Shown here: in pieces, positions 18,189 to 25,519 of the stretch
Numbering within the stretch: the first letter of the stretch is position 1
Layout: the number at the start of each line of letters is the position of its first letter
NCBI GenBank assembly: GCA_003242895.1
Contig: QKMY01000045.1
Coordinates: 62,001 to 126,000 of the forward strand
Length of the DNA stretch: 64,000 nt
Direction: 5' to 3'
Source: Candidatus Margulisiibacteriota bacterium
GTDB taxonomy: Bacteria > Margulisbacteria > Riflemargulisbacteria > GWF2-39-127
Notes under the pieces: generated by a model
The model's database searches: none
Told to the model about the DNA's origin: nothing
What the model saw: the letters and a program-made list of their open reading frames with translations, nothing else
Position numbers and translations under genes: made by a program

Positions 18189-19274
18189 TTAGCCCAGGGC
18201 AGTCAGTATCTCCATGGCCTTGTCCGCAGCTTTGTCCCATGTCCAGTGTGATTGGACTGAAATCGCATCCTGTAATCCTAACCGGACAAGGTCATCTTTG
18301 TGTTCGTAGGCCCAGCGCATTTTCTCGCGAAGATCTTTAATATTAATCTTGGCCCATTTCCCATACCTGCCCTTTTCCGGGTAAACCCACGGGTCATAAA
18401 TATCTTCAAACTCAGTAACCTGTAGCTGCAACGGATTCTCTTTTCTCACATAATCTGTCTGCCCACTATAATTGGTAGTAATTACCGGGGTACCGCACGC
18501 CATGGATTCTATAATATGAAGTCCCCAGCCTTCTGCCTTGGAGGTCGCCACCAGGACATTACATGAGCGGTAGAGATTAGCAACTGCGCGATGGTCATCA
18601 AAGGGTGTTATTATCGTTATTTCCGGATGGCGAAGGGTCACTGACTTCGCTATTCTTTCCTTGATATTCAGATGGCTTTCTTCGACGTTCAAGCTTAACA
18701 ATAGCAATTGAACCGGCTCTTCAGGCTTGAACTCCTGAGAAAAAGCTTTCAAGACTTCTATCTGGCTTTTGCGTTCCATGAACCGCCCGACTACCAGAAA
18801 CTTGAATTTGTCGCTTTTCAGTTCATAATACGAAGGGACGTTCGGATTAAAGATGGACGTATCTACTCCTTCAGGAACAACATGGACCTTCGATTCATCG
18901 ATACCGTTCTCCTTCAAAACAGTGGCGCCCCACTGCGATGGAGTCCAAACCTGATCGAGCTGACGAAGCTGCCAGACCCAGTCACGAGGAAGTCTGGTGA
19001 CCTCAAAAACCACGTAGCCGATTCTCACTGAGCCGCAGAATTTTTGCATTTCGTTTCCATAGGCGATGCAAATAGCCGGATCCTTGAAATCAATATCGAA
19101 GCGTCCCTTTTTTTCAAGGTCTTCAAGGGCGGCAGGCGTTTTCTCGTGGTGGACATTATGATAAAGCGAGACAACCCGAACATCGGCTTTTTTACTGAGC
19201 GCAAGAAAAAAGCTCCGACTGAAAATCGTATACCCTCTTATTTCATATAAATATCCAAAGCAGTTCACTTTCAT
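18189..19274 (-). CDS. Glycosyltransferase, GT4-type (paralogue of the downstream gene)
   Basis: Same family and architecture as 17055-18134, evidently a tandem duplication that has since diverged. The donor-binding signature is KAEGWGLHIIESMACGTPVITTN. I place the start at ATG 19274 (MKVNCFGYLYEIRG) because it aligns with the paralogue's N-terminus; an in-frame ATG at 19295 would add seven residues. No strong ribosome binding site is seen for either. The 5' side is a repeat-rich accessory segment, so the promoter must lie in or beyond it. Confidence 0.84.
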   Translation of the reverse strand: MKVNCFGYLYEIRGYTIFSRSFFLALSKKADVRVVSLYHNVHHEKTPAALEDLEKKGRFDIDFKDPAICIAYGNEMQKFCGSVRIGYVVFEVTRLPRDWVWQLRQLDQVWTPSQWGATVLKENGIDESKVHVVPEGVDTSIFNPNVPSYYELKSDKFKFLVVGRFMERKSQIEVLKAFSQEFKPEEPVQLLLLSLNVEESHLNIKERIAKSVTLRHPEITIITPFDDHRAVANLYRSCNVLVATSKAEGWGLHIIESMACGTPVITTNYSGQTDYVRKENPLQLQVTEFEDIYDPWVYPEKGRYGKWAKINIKDLREKMRWAYEHKDDLVRLGLQDAISVQSHWTWDKAADKAMEILTALG

Positions 19275-19380
19275 GGGCTGGAATATAGCACACAACGTTA
19301 TGGAGTTCTATAGTGGTCCGATGCTTCGCCTCATCCAGCGTAAGGGATCATCTGCTTTTCACCAGGGGAATTCCGCAGCT

Positions 19381-19407
19381 GCCTTCTCCATCGAAGACGG
19401 AGAAGGC
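19381..19407. repeat. Palindrome upstream of the first long repeat copy
   Basis: GCCTTCTCC (19381-19389) and GGAGAAGGC (19399-19407) form a perfect 9-bp stem. The same stem sequence recurs at the beginning of each 242-bp repeat copy (CCTTCTCC...GGAGAAGG), so this is probably a further partial unit. The 19275-19722 gap otherwise contains no gene. Confidence 0.5.
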
Positions 19408-19421
19408 TTAGATGTTTTCCT

Positions 19422-19663
19422 GAAAACCTTCTCCGCCCTCGGTGGAGAAGGTGCTGGTCGATTTGTTTATATGAGAAGGCTTCATCTTTTTCCAGCGGAT
19501 GAGGCCGACCACGAGTCCCCGATGGGTCTAGGTTTTGAACGTCATCCCGAGAGTAAAACATTTTCGATGCTGTTCGGCTAGGATTTTCCTTAATTAGATG
19601 TATCTCCATAGATTCCTCGGGAATACTCGGAATGACGAGCACTAGAGGAAGACTCGCTGGTTA
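19422..19663. repeat. 242-bp direct repeat, copy 1
   Basis: Matches 20415-20656 base for base with about ten substitutions and no indel (about 96% identity; constant offset 993). It begins with a CCTTCTCC/GGAGAAGG hairpin and includes a palindromic unit at 19540-19637. Together the two copies flank the MNT/HEPN gene pair exactly, which suggests mobilisation or segmental duplication. It contains no credible coding sequence. Confidence 0.9.
19540..19637. repeat. MITE-like palindromic unit in repeat copy 1
   Basis: CGTCATCCCGAG at 19540-19551 and CTCGGAATGACG at 19626-19637 are 12-base inverted ends (one mismatch) of a roughly 98-bp non-coding unit. Ends of the CGTCATnCCGAG type are frequent in small bacterial intergenic elements. 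The identical unit lies at 20533-20630 in copy 2. Confidence 0.65.
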
Positions 19664-19685
19664 CACTCCCTGATGACCAATCAAG

Positions 19686-19714
19686 TTGAAAAATACGGAG
19701 GGAAAGCATATAAT
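19686..19714 (+). promoter_or_regulatory. Sigma-70 type promoter of the MNT/HEPN pair, nearly leaderless
   Basis: TTGAAA (19686-19691), a 17-base spacer, TATAAT (19709-19714). The ATG is at 19723, so the expected transcription start coincides with or just precedes the start codon. GGAGGG at 19698-19703 lies inside the promoter spacer and could not be part of the message. Confidence 0.6.
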
Positions 19715-19722
19715 CTTCTCAT

Positions 19723-20037
19723 ATGAAACTAAAATCAAAATATCTTAAAAGAATCAAAGAAATATACCAGAGATATCATCCTTTATCGATATATTTATAT
19801 GGCAGCTATGCTTATGGAACCCCTACAAAAGATAGTGATATCGATTTGCTCGTCATTACTGATAAGGATGAAAAAGAAACATATAAAAATATTATGCATG
19901 ATCTTTGGGATTTTGAAGTTCCTGTCGAGTTAGTTGTCTACAACGCCGAACATATTAAAGAAAAAATGGGCTGGAACCTTATGATAAAGCAAATCCTCAA
20001 GAAGGGTATATTAATCGATGGACAAGCAATTAGCTGA
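19723..20037 (+). CDS. MNT-type minimal nucleotidyltransferase (putative antitoxin)
   Basis: 104-residue pol-beta-fold nucleotidyltransferase with the GSYAYGTPTKDSDIDLLV motif (GSx(n)DxD, both metal Asp present) at residues 27-45. In the MNT/HEPN toxin-antitoxin class the MNT protein neutralises the HEPN toxin, in the best-studied case (MntA/HepT) by adding AMP residues to it. The gene overlaps the HEPN gene by 20 bases and both lie between long direct repeats. Alternatively the pair could belong to antibiotic-modifying (kanamycin nucleotidyltransferase-like) proteins, which is unlikely at this size. Confidence 0.85.
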   Translation: MKLKSKYLKRIKEIYQRYHPLSIYLYGSYAYGTPTKDSDIDLLVITDKDEKETYKNIMHDLWDFEVPVELVVYNAEHIKEKMGWNLMIKQILKKGILIDGQAIS

Positions 20038-20401
20038 ATGGCTATTCTACGTTGATTCAGACCTGAAATCCGCATTGATTATTCTTGAAAGCAGAGAAAA
20101 TATTTATCACATCAGCATCTATCATGCGCATCAAGCTGTCGAAAAAGCGATGAAGGCTTTTCTGATAAGCAAAGGAGTTGAAGAACTCCCTAAAATACAC
20201 AGTTTGCTTAAACTTTTTTCCATGATCCTAAAGTATGGTTTTGACGAAAACATGAAAACCGATATCATCGAGCTTGACAGCTACTACCCAAAAGTTAGGT
20301 ATCCCTATGGAGATCAAATTAGCTACGACGATGCCCTTATTTGCTACAAAATCGCTGAGCAGATATGCAGCTCAATTATCACCAAAATAAACAATAAATA
20401 A
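20018..20401 (+). CDS. HEPN-domain protein (putative toxin of the MNT/HEPN pair)
   Basis: 127-residue all-helical HEPN protein of the PF05168 type. It has YHAHQAVEKAMKAFLISKGVE, PKIHSLLKLF and the C-terminal RYPYGD phrase typical of this subfamily. The canonical RNase motif RX4-6H of HepT-type toxins is not obvious, so nuclease activity is uncertain. ATG 20018 lies inside the MNT gene with GAAGGG upstream. The order antitoxin-toxin with overlap matches the usual module. Confidence 0.82.
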   Translation: MDKQLAEWLFYVDSDLKSALIILESRENIYHISIYHAHQAVEKAMKAFLISKGVEELPKIHSLLKLFSMILKYGFDENMKTDIIELDSYYPKVRYPYGDQISYDDALICYKIAEQICSSIITKINNK

Positions 20402-20414
20402 TTGATAATTATAG

Positions 20415-20656
20415 GAAAACCTTCTCCGCCCTCGATGGAGAAGGTGCTGGCCGGTTTGTTTTTATGAGAAGGCTCAATCTTTTTCCAGCGGATGAGGCCG
20501 ACCACGAGTCCCCGATGGGTCTAGGTTTTGAACGTCATCCCGAGAGTAAAACATTTTCGATGCTGTTCGGCTAGGATTTTCCTTAATTAGATGTATCTCC
20601 ATAGATTCCTCGGGAATACTCGGAATGACGAGCACCAGAGCAAGACTCCCCGGTTA
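20415..20656. repeat. 242-bp direct repeat, copy 2
   Basis: Second copy of 19422-19663, starting 13 bases after the HEPN stop. The substitutions are concentrated in the first 60 and last 25 bases; the central 165 bases including the palindromic unit are identical. The 20657-20869 remainder of the gap shows no gene. Confidence 0.9.
20533..20630. repeat. MITE-like palindromic unit in repeat copy 2
   Basis: Same unit as 19540-19637, with inverted ends CGTCATCCCGAG and CTCGGAATGACG, identical over its length. Confidence 0.65.
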
Positions 20657-20869
20657 ATAACAAGTAAAATCGACGATGGATCATCCTGATATTCGTGGGT
20701 TGGTTACCACATGATACTTAATCCGTCGGGGACTATCTACAACTACGGACGTGGATTAGAACAAAGGCATACCACATAGGGGTGTCGTGATTTTCCCTAC
20801 GTGTATATCCTCGCAGCACATTCTATTACGACCAAAATCTTGAATATCGTAAATTAGTCATGACCATAT

Positions 20870-20883
20870 TACGACATGTCGTA
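20870..20883. promoter_or_regulatory. Perfect 14-bp palindrome, possible operator
   Basis: TACGACATGTCGTA is a perfect dyad. The half-site CGTAAATTAGTC occurs twice in direct orientation around it (starting near 20848 and 20880). It lies about 30 bases upstream of the putative -10 box of the AAA ATPase gene, a position suited to repressor binding. Confidence 0.4.
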
Positions 20884-20913
20884 AATTAGTCTGGTTTTTT
20901 TCCATTATTTTAG

Positions 20914-20919
20914 TATAAT
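20914..20919 (+). promoter_or_regulatory. -10 box of the AAA ATPase gene, leaderless arrangement
   Basis: TATAAT ends six bases before ATG 20926, which places the expected start point at the start codon. There is no good -35 hexamer and no ribosome binding site upstream of the ATG. Confidence 0.4.
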
Positions 20920-20925
20920 ATTCTT

Positions 20926-22125
20926 ATGAGAAGAATATATGAATCAATGATTAGAGATCAGTTTAATAACGATGATCAGATGGCTTTTGTTGTTGGACCC
21001 CGGCAGGTAGGAAAGACTACTACATGCAAAAGCCTGGTAGACAACTGTTTCTATTATAATTGGGATAATCAAAACCATAGGAAAATAATCCTGCGTGGCC
21101 CTGATGCAATTGCTGAAGAATTAGCACTTAACATATTAAGCGACAATAAAAAATGTATTATATTGGATGAAATTCATAAATATTCAAAATGGAAAACTTT
21201 TGTTAAAGGGCTGTATGATACATATAAGGATAGGGTCAGGATTGTGATAACCGGCAGCTCCCGGCTAGACGTATTCAAAAAAGGTGGAGATAGTCTGATG
21301 GGCAGATACTTCCTTTATAGGATGCACCCTCTTTCCATCGCAGAGCTTTCAACTCACACTATCCCTGAACAAGAAATCCGTACACCCGGGTACATTGGCC
21401 CGGAAGATTTTGAAAACCTCTTTACCAATGGCGGATTCCCTGAACCATTTATCAAAAACAACTTAAGATTCACCACCAGGTGGAAAAGTTTAAGGAAACA
21501 ACAATTTTTTAAAGAAGATATTAGAGACCTTACTAAAGTGCGAGAATTGGGACAGATTGAAATATTAGCAGATCTGATAAGATTACAATCCGGGCAGCTA
21601 ACTAACTATAGCAATTTAGCAAACAAAATAAATGTTTCGGTTGATACAGTGACCCGTTGGATAAAAATACTTGAATCTCTATATTATTGTTTTTCGATAA
21701 AACCCTGGTCAAAAAATATTTCCAGATCGCTTATTAAAGAACCAAAGTTATATTTATGGGACTGGTCATGGATTGATAACAGAGGAAGCAGGATAGAAAA
21801 TTTCGTAGCCTCTCATCTGCTTAAGGCCGTTCATTTTTGGACGGATATTGGTTTTGGAGATTATGACCTCTACTTTCTTCGGGATAAAGAAAAAAGGGAA
21901 GTGGATTTTATGGTTACAAAAAACAACAATCCCTGGTTTTTAGTAGAAGTTAAATCTGCGAGTAATAAATCTATAAGTAAAAATTTGGTATACTTTTACA
22001 ACCAATTGAATGCACCCTATGCTTTTCAGGCATCCTTTGATATGGAATACATAGACAAAGATGTATTTTCTGTCAAAGGCCCGGTAATTGTCCCTTTACG
22101 GACGATGCTATCTCAACTTATATAA
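20926..22125 (+). CDS. AAA ATPase with DUF4143 domain
   Basis: Predicted ATPase of the AAA_14/DUF4143 family, common and often horizontally moved. Walker A is VGPRQVGKTTT (residues 23-33), Walker B KCIILDEIHKY, sensor ITGSSRLD; a wHTH-like stretch (NYSNLANKINVSVDTVTRWIKILESL) follows at about 225-250. The C-terminal DUF4143 region contains REVDFMV and WFLVEVKSA, a PD-(D/E)XK-like arrangement (D, then E-x-K). Function is unknown; nuclease-like ATPase is a guess from the motifs. It stands alone behind the repeat-flanked MNT/HEPN pair, so the whole 19.4-22.1 kb segment looks accessory. Confidence 0.85.
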   Translation: MRRIYESMIRDQFNNDDQMAFVVGPRQVGKTTTCKSLVDNCFYYNWDNQNHRKIILRGPDAIAEELALNILSDNKKCIILDEIHKYSKWKTFVKGLYDTYKDRVRIVITGSSRLDVFKKGGDSLMGRYFLYRMHPLSIAELSTHTIPEQEIRTPGYIGPEDFENLFTNGGFPEPFIKNNLRFTTRWKSLRKQQFFKEDIRDLTKVRELGQIEILADLIRLQSGQLTNYSNLANKINVSVDTVTRWIKILESLYYCFSIKPWSKNISRSLIKEPKLYLWDWSWIDNRGSRIENFVASHLLKAVHFWTDIGFGDYDLYFLRDKEKREVDFMVTKNNNPWFLVEVKSASNKSISKNLVYFYNQLNAPYAFQASFDMEYIDKDVFSVKGPVIVPLRTMLSQLI

Positions 22126-22164
22126 AATTCTGGAACCAGAATGTTTGCCAATTTTCCATTGGAA

Positions 22165-22201
22165 CCGTGCAATTTAGAATATACAATTCTAATATGCACG
22201 G
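22165..22201. repeat. Long imperfect hairpin after the AAA ATPase
   Basis: CCGTGCA (22165-22171) pairs with TGCACGG (22195-22201), and TTAGAAT (22174-22180) with ATTCTAA (22186-22192), giving a 14-bp stem with one two-base internal loop. It has no T tract, so it is not a clear terminator; it may be a processing or repeat element. Confidence 0.45.
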
Positions 22202-22275
22202 ATTAGTTGATTTTGACTGTATCTCACCCGTTACGATCTAACGCGTTTTGATCATTCACCTCTACTTAAAAATAA

Positions 22276-22284
22276 TGTTATAAT
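22276..22284 (+). promoter_or_regulatory. Extended -10 promoter of the glycosyltransferase pair
   Basis: TGTTATAAT matches TGnTATAAT, with TTCACC at 22255-22260 as a possible -35 (18-base spacer). ATG 22297 is 12 bases after the -10 box, leaving a leader of about six bases without ribosome binding site. Confidence 0.5.
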
Positions 22285-22296
22285 AAAACATAATTT

Positions 22297-23937
22297 ATGA
22301 AGAAAATATTTGGTCATATCTACTTATTTGATTTTTCCAGTCCTTTTTTGGGAAGAAGTGTTGCAGACAGGGAGTTTATAACGGCTCTGATTCGTTTCGG
22401 GTCGTTTGATGAATATCATTTCTTTTTTGAAAGCGAGACGATCCTAAAAGATTTTCAACGTCACTTCGCAGACACGATAGCATTCTACGCGCCAAACAAA
22501 GTCAAAACATTCCCGCTCTACAAGCTCGAGGAACAGCTGGCGACTACAACATATACAGTCTTTCACAGTTCCGACCCTCTCATTGAAAAACTCATCTATT
22601 TAAGAAGCAACTTCACGATAAAGGAACCGTTTGCAATCACGGGCTATACACATACACTCAGCTCAAGGAACCTCTCTCCCGGCTTCTTGCTTACACTTCT
22701 TCAGCAACCGCAATCCTGCGACGCAATTATCTGTTCAAGCAAATGCGGACAGAAAGTTATGGAAAATATCTTCGATACAATAAACAATTCATTCTCTCAA
22801 GCATTCCACCAGGATATTGATTACAAAGGGCAACTTCCGCATATACCTTTGGGGATAACAACTGAAAGTTACAACAAAGTCAGCAAAGACGAGGCGAGAA
22901 AAAAGCTGGGATTCCCTGCTGAAAACCAAATTATTCTCTCGATTGCGCGGCTCACTCCTTCATCAAAAATGGACTATTATCCAATATTGGATGTTTTTTC
23001 GCGTATACTTCACGAGTATCCAACAGCGCGACTGGTACTCGCCGGAGGACTGTCGGAGGAAAAAGAAAATTACCTCAAAGAACTGCAAGTGTATGCACAG
23101 CAAAAAGGTATCACTGACGAGATTATATTCTGTCCTAACTTCGAAGATAGTTATAAGCACCTGCTCTATAGCGCCGCAGATATTTTTATCAGCCCGAGTG
23201 ATAATATGCAGGAGACGTTTGGCATTACGATCATTGAAGCACTTGCTTCCGGGCTCCCGGTCGTCTGCTCTGATTGGGACGGTTACAAAGAACTGGTGAC
23301 TGACGGAGTGACCGGATATAGAGTCCCGACGATCATGCAAAAAAGTTATGACGCCATCGATAATCTCTCACTTTTCTCACTCAATCCTTCGTTTATCATT
23401 GCACAGTATACCGCCGTTAACCAGGACATCATGACAGAAAGATTACTCTCATTGATGAGCAATGACAGGCTACTTACAGAAATGGCAGAAAATGCAAAGA
23501 GATCAATAGTTTGCTACGATTGGTCGCAATTAATCCCCCAGTATGAATCGCTCTGGTCCTCACTAAAAACCGAGGCACTCCTACAGTACACACCGTCATC
23601 ATTCTCTTTACATTTTTCTTTTTACAAACTTTTTTCACATTATCCGACCTATCATCTGGAAGATACCACCGTTCTTTCAATAACTGACGCGGGAGAAAAT
23701 ATACTCGCTAACCGGCAAGAACTCTCGATTAACCTGATCATCAAAAACTTCCTTGATTTCCATCTTCTCGGATCATTATTATCAAACTTAAAGGAAAAAC
23801 CGCTTACAAATGCCGATCTTAAGGCAAGGCATAGGAACTATACGCAAGACTTGGTAGAAAGCCATATTTTGTGGCTTATTAAATATGGAGCAGTCGCTTA
23901 TTATGAAAAAGATTTTCGGAACAATTTCGACATATGA
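22297..23937 (+). CDS. GT4-type glycosyltransferase with C-terminal extension
   Basis: GT-B fold protein of 546 residues, longer than usual GT4 enzymes (350-420). The donor-binding part has ILSIARLTPSSKMDYYPIL and the signature QETFGITIIEALASGLPVV with SDWDGYKELV. About 120 extra residues follow (430-546), mostly helical, ending in LVESHILWLIKYGAVAYYE; this looks like a small winged-helix-type domain and is shared with the next gene. Substrate is unknown. It overlaps its paralogue by 35 bases and is expressed first. Confidence 0.85.
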   Translation: MKKIFGHIYLFDFSSPFLGRSVADREFITALIRFGSFDEYHFFFESETILKDFQRHFADTIAFYAPNKVKTFPLYKLEEQLATTTYTVFHSSDPLIEKLIYLRSNFTIKEPFAITGYTHTLSSRNLSPGFLLTLLQQPQSCDAIICSSKCGQKVMENIFDTINNSFSQAFHQDIDYKGQLPHIPLGITTESYNKVSKDEARKKLGFPAENQIILSIARLTPSSKMDYYPILDVFSRILHEYPTARLVLAGGLSEEKENYLKELQVYAQQKGITDEIIFCPNFEDSYKHLLYSAADIFISPSDNMQETFGITIIEALASGLPVVCSDWDGYKELVTDGVTGYRVPTIMQKSYDAIDNLSLFSLNPSFIIAQYTAVNQDIMTERLLSLMSNDRLLTEMAENAKRSIVCYDWSQLIPQYESLWSSLKTEALLQYTPSSFSLHFSFYKLFSHYPTYHLEDTTVLSITDAGENILANRQELSINLIIKNFLDFHLLGSLLSNLKEKPLTNADLKARHRNYTQDLVESHILWLIKYGAVAYYEKDFRNNFDI

Positions 23938-25519
23938 ATTTGACGGCGTTATTCTCGGGAGAAAAGAAGCCGACAAAAATTTCCTATATTCACTTCTCAG
24001 CTACAGTAGCTTCGATGAATTCCATATTTTCTTGCTTGAGCCTTCCCGCAAACAATATTTCATAGACCATACACGCACAATAGTCAAAGAATTCGGGCTT
24101 GAGAACAAGCTCAAGTTCTTTGATATTTATGATCTCGTTACCTGCATTAAGACCTGCAATTATACAGTATTTCATTGCAACCATCTCCAAATGGACAGTA
24201 TTTTTGCTCTTCGCAATAACCTGCACCCGAAACCCTTATTCCCAATCACCGGATTCACGCACACGCTGATCAACTACCAACAATCGATCAATCTATTCCA
24301 TAATCTCATCTACCGGCCCAAACCCTTTGATTGTATTATATGCAGCAGTACTGCGGGAGAACAAGTCATACAAAAAGCCTTCAATCATCTTTCGAACCAG
24401 TTTGGAAAAAGTTTTGGACAGGCTATCCCGTATGAAGGCAAAACACGAATTATCCCAATCGGAGTTGCTACTTCCCTACCAAGAATACCTGATGCAAAGA
24501 TGCAATTGGGGCTACCGGAACAGACTAAAGTAATCCTTTGTCTGGGGAGAATATCTTTCCTCACGAAAATGGACCTCCAGCCGTTACTGCTGGTGTTCTC
24601 AAAAATTGCCAGGCTTCTTCCTGAGACCCTCTTGATTATAGCCGGAGGAATTGCCAAAGGCGATGAGGGTTGTCTTGATTACCTTAAAATACTGTCACTC
24701 CAATATGGTATCGAGAACAACATCATAGTAAAAACAAATGTATCCGATGATGAAAAACAATTACTCTACAGTGCGTCCGACATCTACGTAAGCCCCAGTG
24801 ATCACACCCAGGAAACCTTCGGGGTCACCATTATTGAAGCGATGGCAGCGGGACTCCCGGTCGTCGCTACTGACTGGAATGGCTATAAAGATCTCATAGT
24901 CGAGGGAGAAACCGGATTTCGTATTCCTACCTATTGGACACAGGAAGATTATGAGTTCTGCAAAGCAATGCCTCTGACCGATGCTTTTTCTTATCAGCTC
25001 AACCAACAGTTGGTTATTGATCTGGACATTTTTGAACAAAAATTGCTGTATCTGCTCAATAATCCTGACGAGGTCAGGCGCATGGGAAATAAAGGGAAAA
25101 CAACCGCAGCGCAAAAGTACAACTGGCAGAATATTATACAACAGCATGAAGAACTCTGGTCATCACTCAAAGAAGAAGCGATACAATACCACAATGACGA
25201 TAAAGACCATTTTTTTATCGGGTATCCGGTAACTGAAGTTTTTTCTCATTATTCTACCCGAAATCTTGATTACAGCGATTACGAGGAAATTTCATTAACG
25301 CCTTACGCGCTGGAAGCTCTGACCAAAAGCCATGACCTGATTATCTCGCCTCCGTTACGTAACTACTTGAAGCCGGATATCATCAACAAAATAGTGCTAG
25401 GTCTAAATGAAAATCAGCGTCCGAAACTATTGTTGGAAGAAATTGAAAAGACCTACCAAAAAGCGATTATTGTTTTTAATGTTCAATGGCTCTTAAAAAA
25501 AGGTATTTTGAAAATCTGA
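23903..25519 (+). CDS. GT4-type glycosyltransferase with C-terminal extension (paralogue)
   Basis: Paralogue of the preceding gene across its whole length: both start MKKIFG, both have FDEFH/FDEYH early, ITGxTHTL, ICSS, IPxGI/IPIGV, and QETFGVTIIEAMAAGLPVV. The C-terminal extension (FSHYSTRNLDYSDYEE to the end) corresponds to FSHYPTYHLEDT of the first. Start ATG 23903 is chosen by this alignment; an upstream in-frame ATG at 23885 adds six residues. The stop at 25519 lies inside the 3' end of the convergent histidine-kinase-like gene (27-base overlap), with no terminator between them. Confidence 0.84.
   Translation: MKKIFGTISTYEFDGVILGRKEADKNFLYSLLSYSSFDEFHIFLLEPSRKQYFIDHTRTIVKEFGLENKLKFFDIYDLVTCIKTCNYTVFHCNHLQMDSIFALRNNLHPKPLFPITGFTHTLINYQQSINLFHNLIYRPKPFDCIICSSTAGEQVIQKAFNHLSNQFGKSFGQAIPYEGKTRIIPIGVATSLPRIPDAKMQLGLPEQTKVILCLGRISFLTKMDLQPLLLVFSKIARLLPETLLIIAGGIAKGDEGCLDYLKILSLQYGIENNIIVKTNVSDDEKQLLYSASDIYVSPSDHTQETFGVTIIEAMAAGLPVVATDWNGYKDLIVEGETGFRIPTYWTQEDYEFCKAMPLTDAFSYQLNQQLVIDLDIFEQKLLYLLNNPDEVRRMGNKGKTTAAQKYNWQNIIQQHEELWSSLKEEAIQYHNDDKDHFFIGYPVTEVFSHYSTRNLDYSDYEEISLTPYALEALTKSHDLIISPPLRNYLKPDIINKIVLGLNENQRPKLLLEEIEKTYQKAIIVFNVQWLLKKGILKI

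Noticed and set aside
19273-19642. Open frames of about 100 codons inside the first long repeat, on both strands
   Set aside because: The frames follow hairpin-rich repeat DNA, resemble no protein, and the corresponding region of copy 2 is not preserved as a gene.
20926-22125. Transposition ATPase (IstB/TniB-like) for the AAA gene
   Set aside because: The C-terminal DUF4143 arrangement and the lack of an adjacent transposase point to the AAA_14/DUF4143 family.
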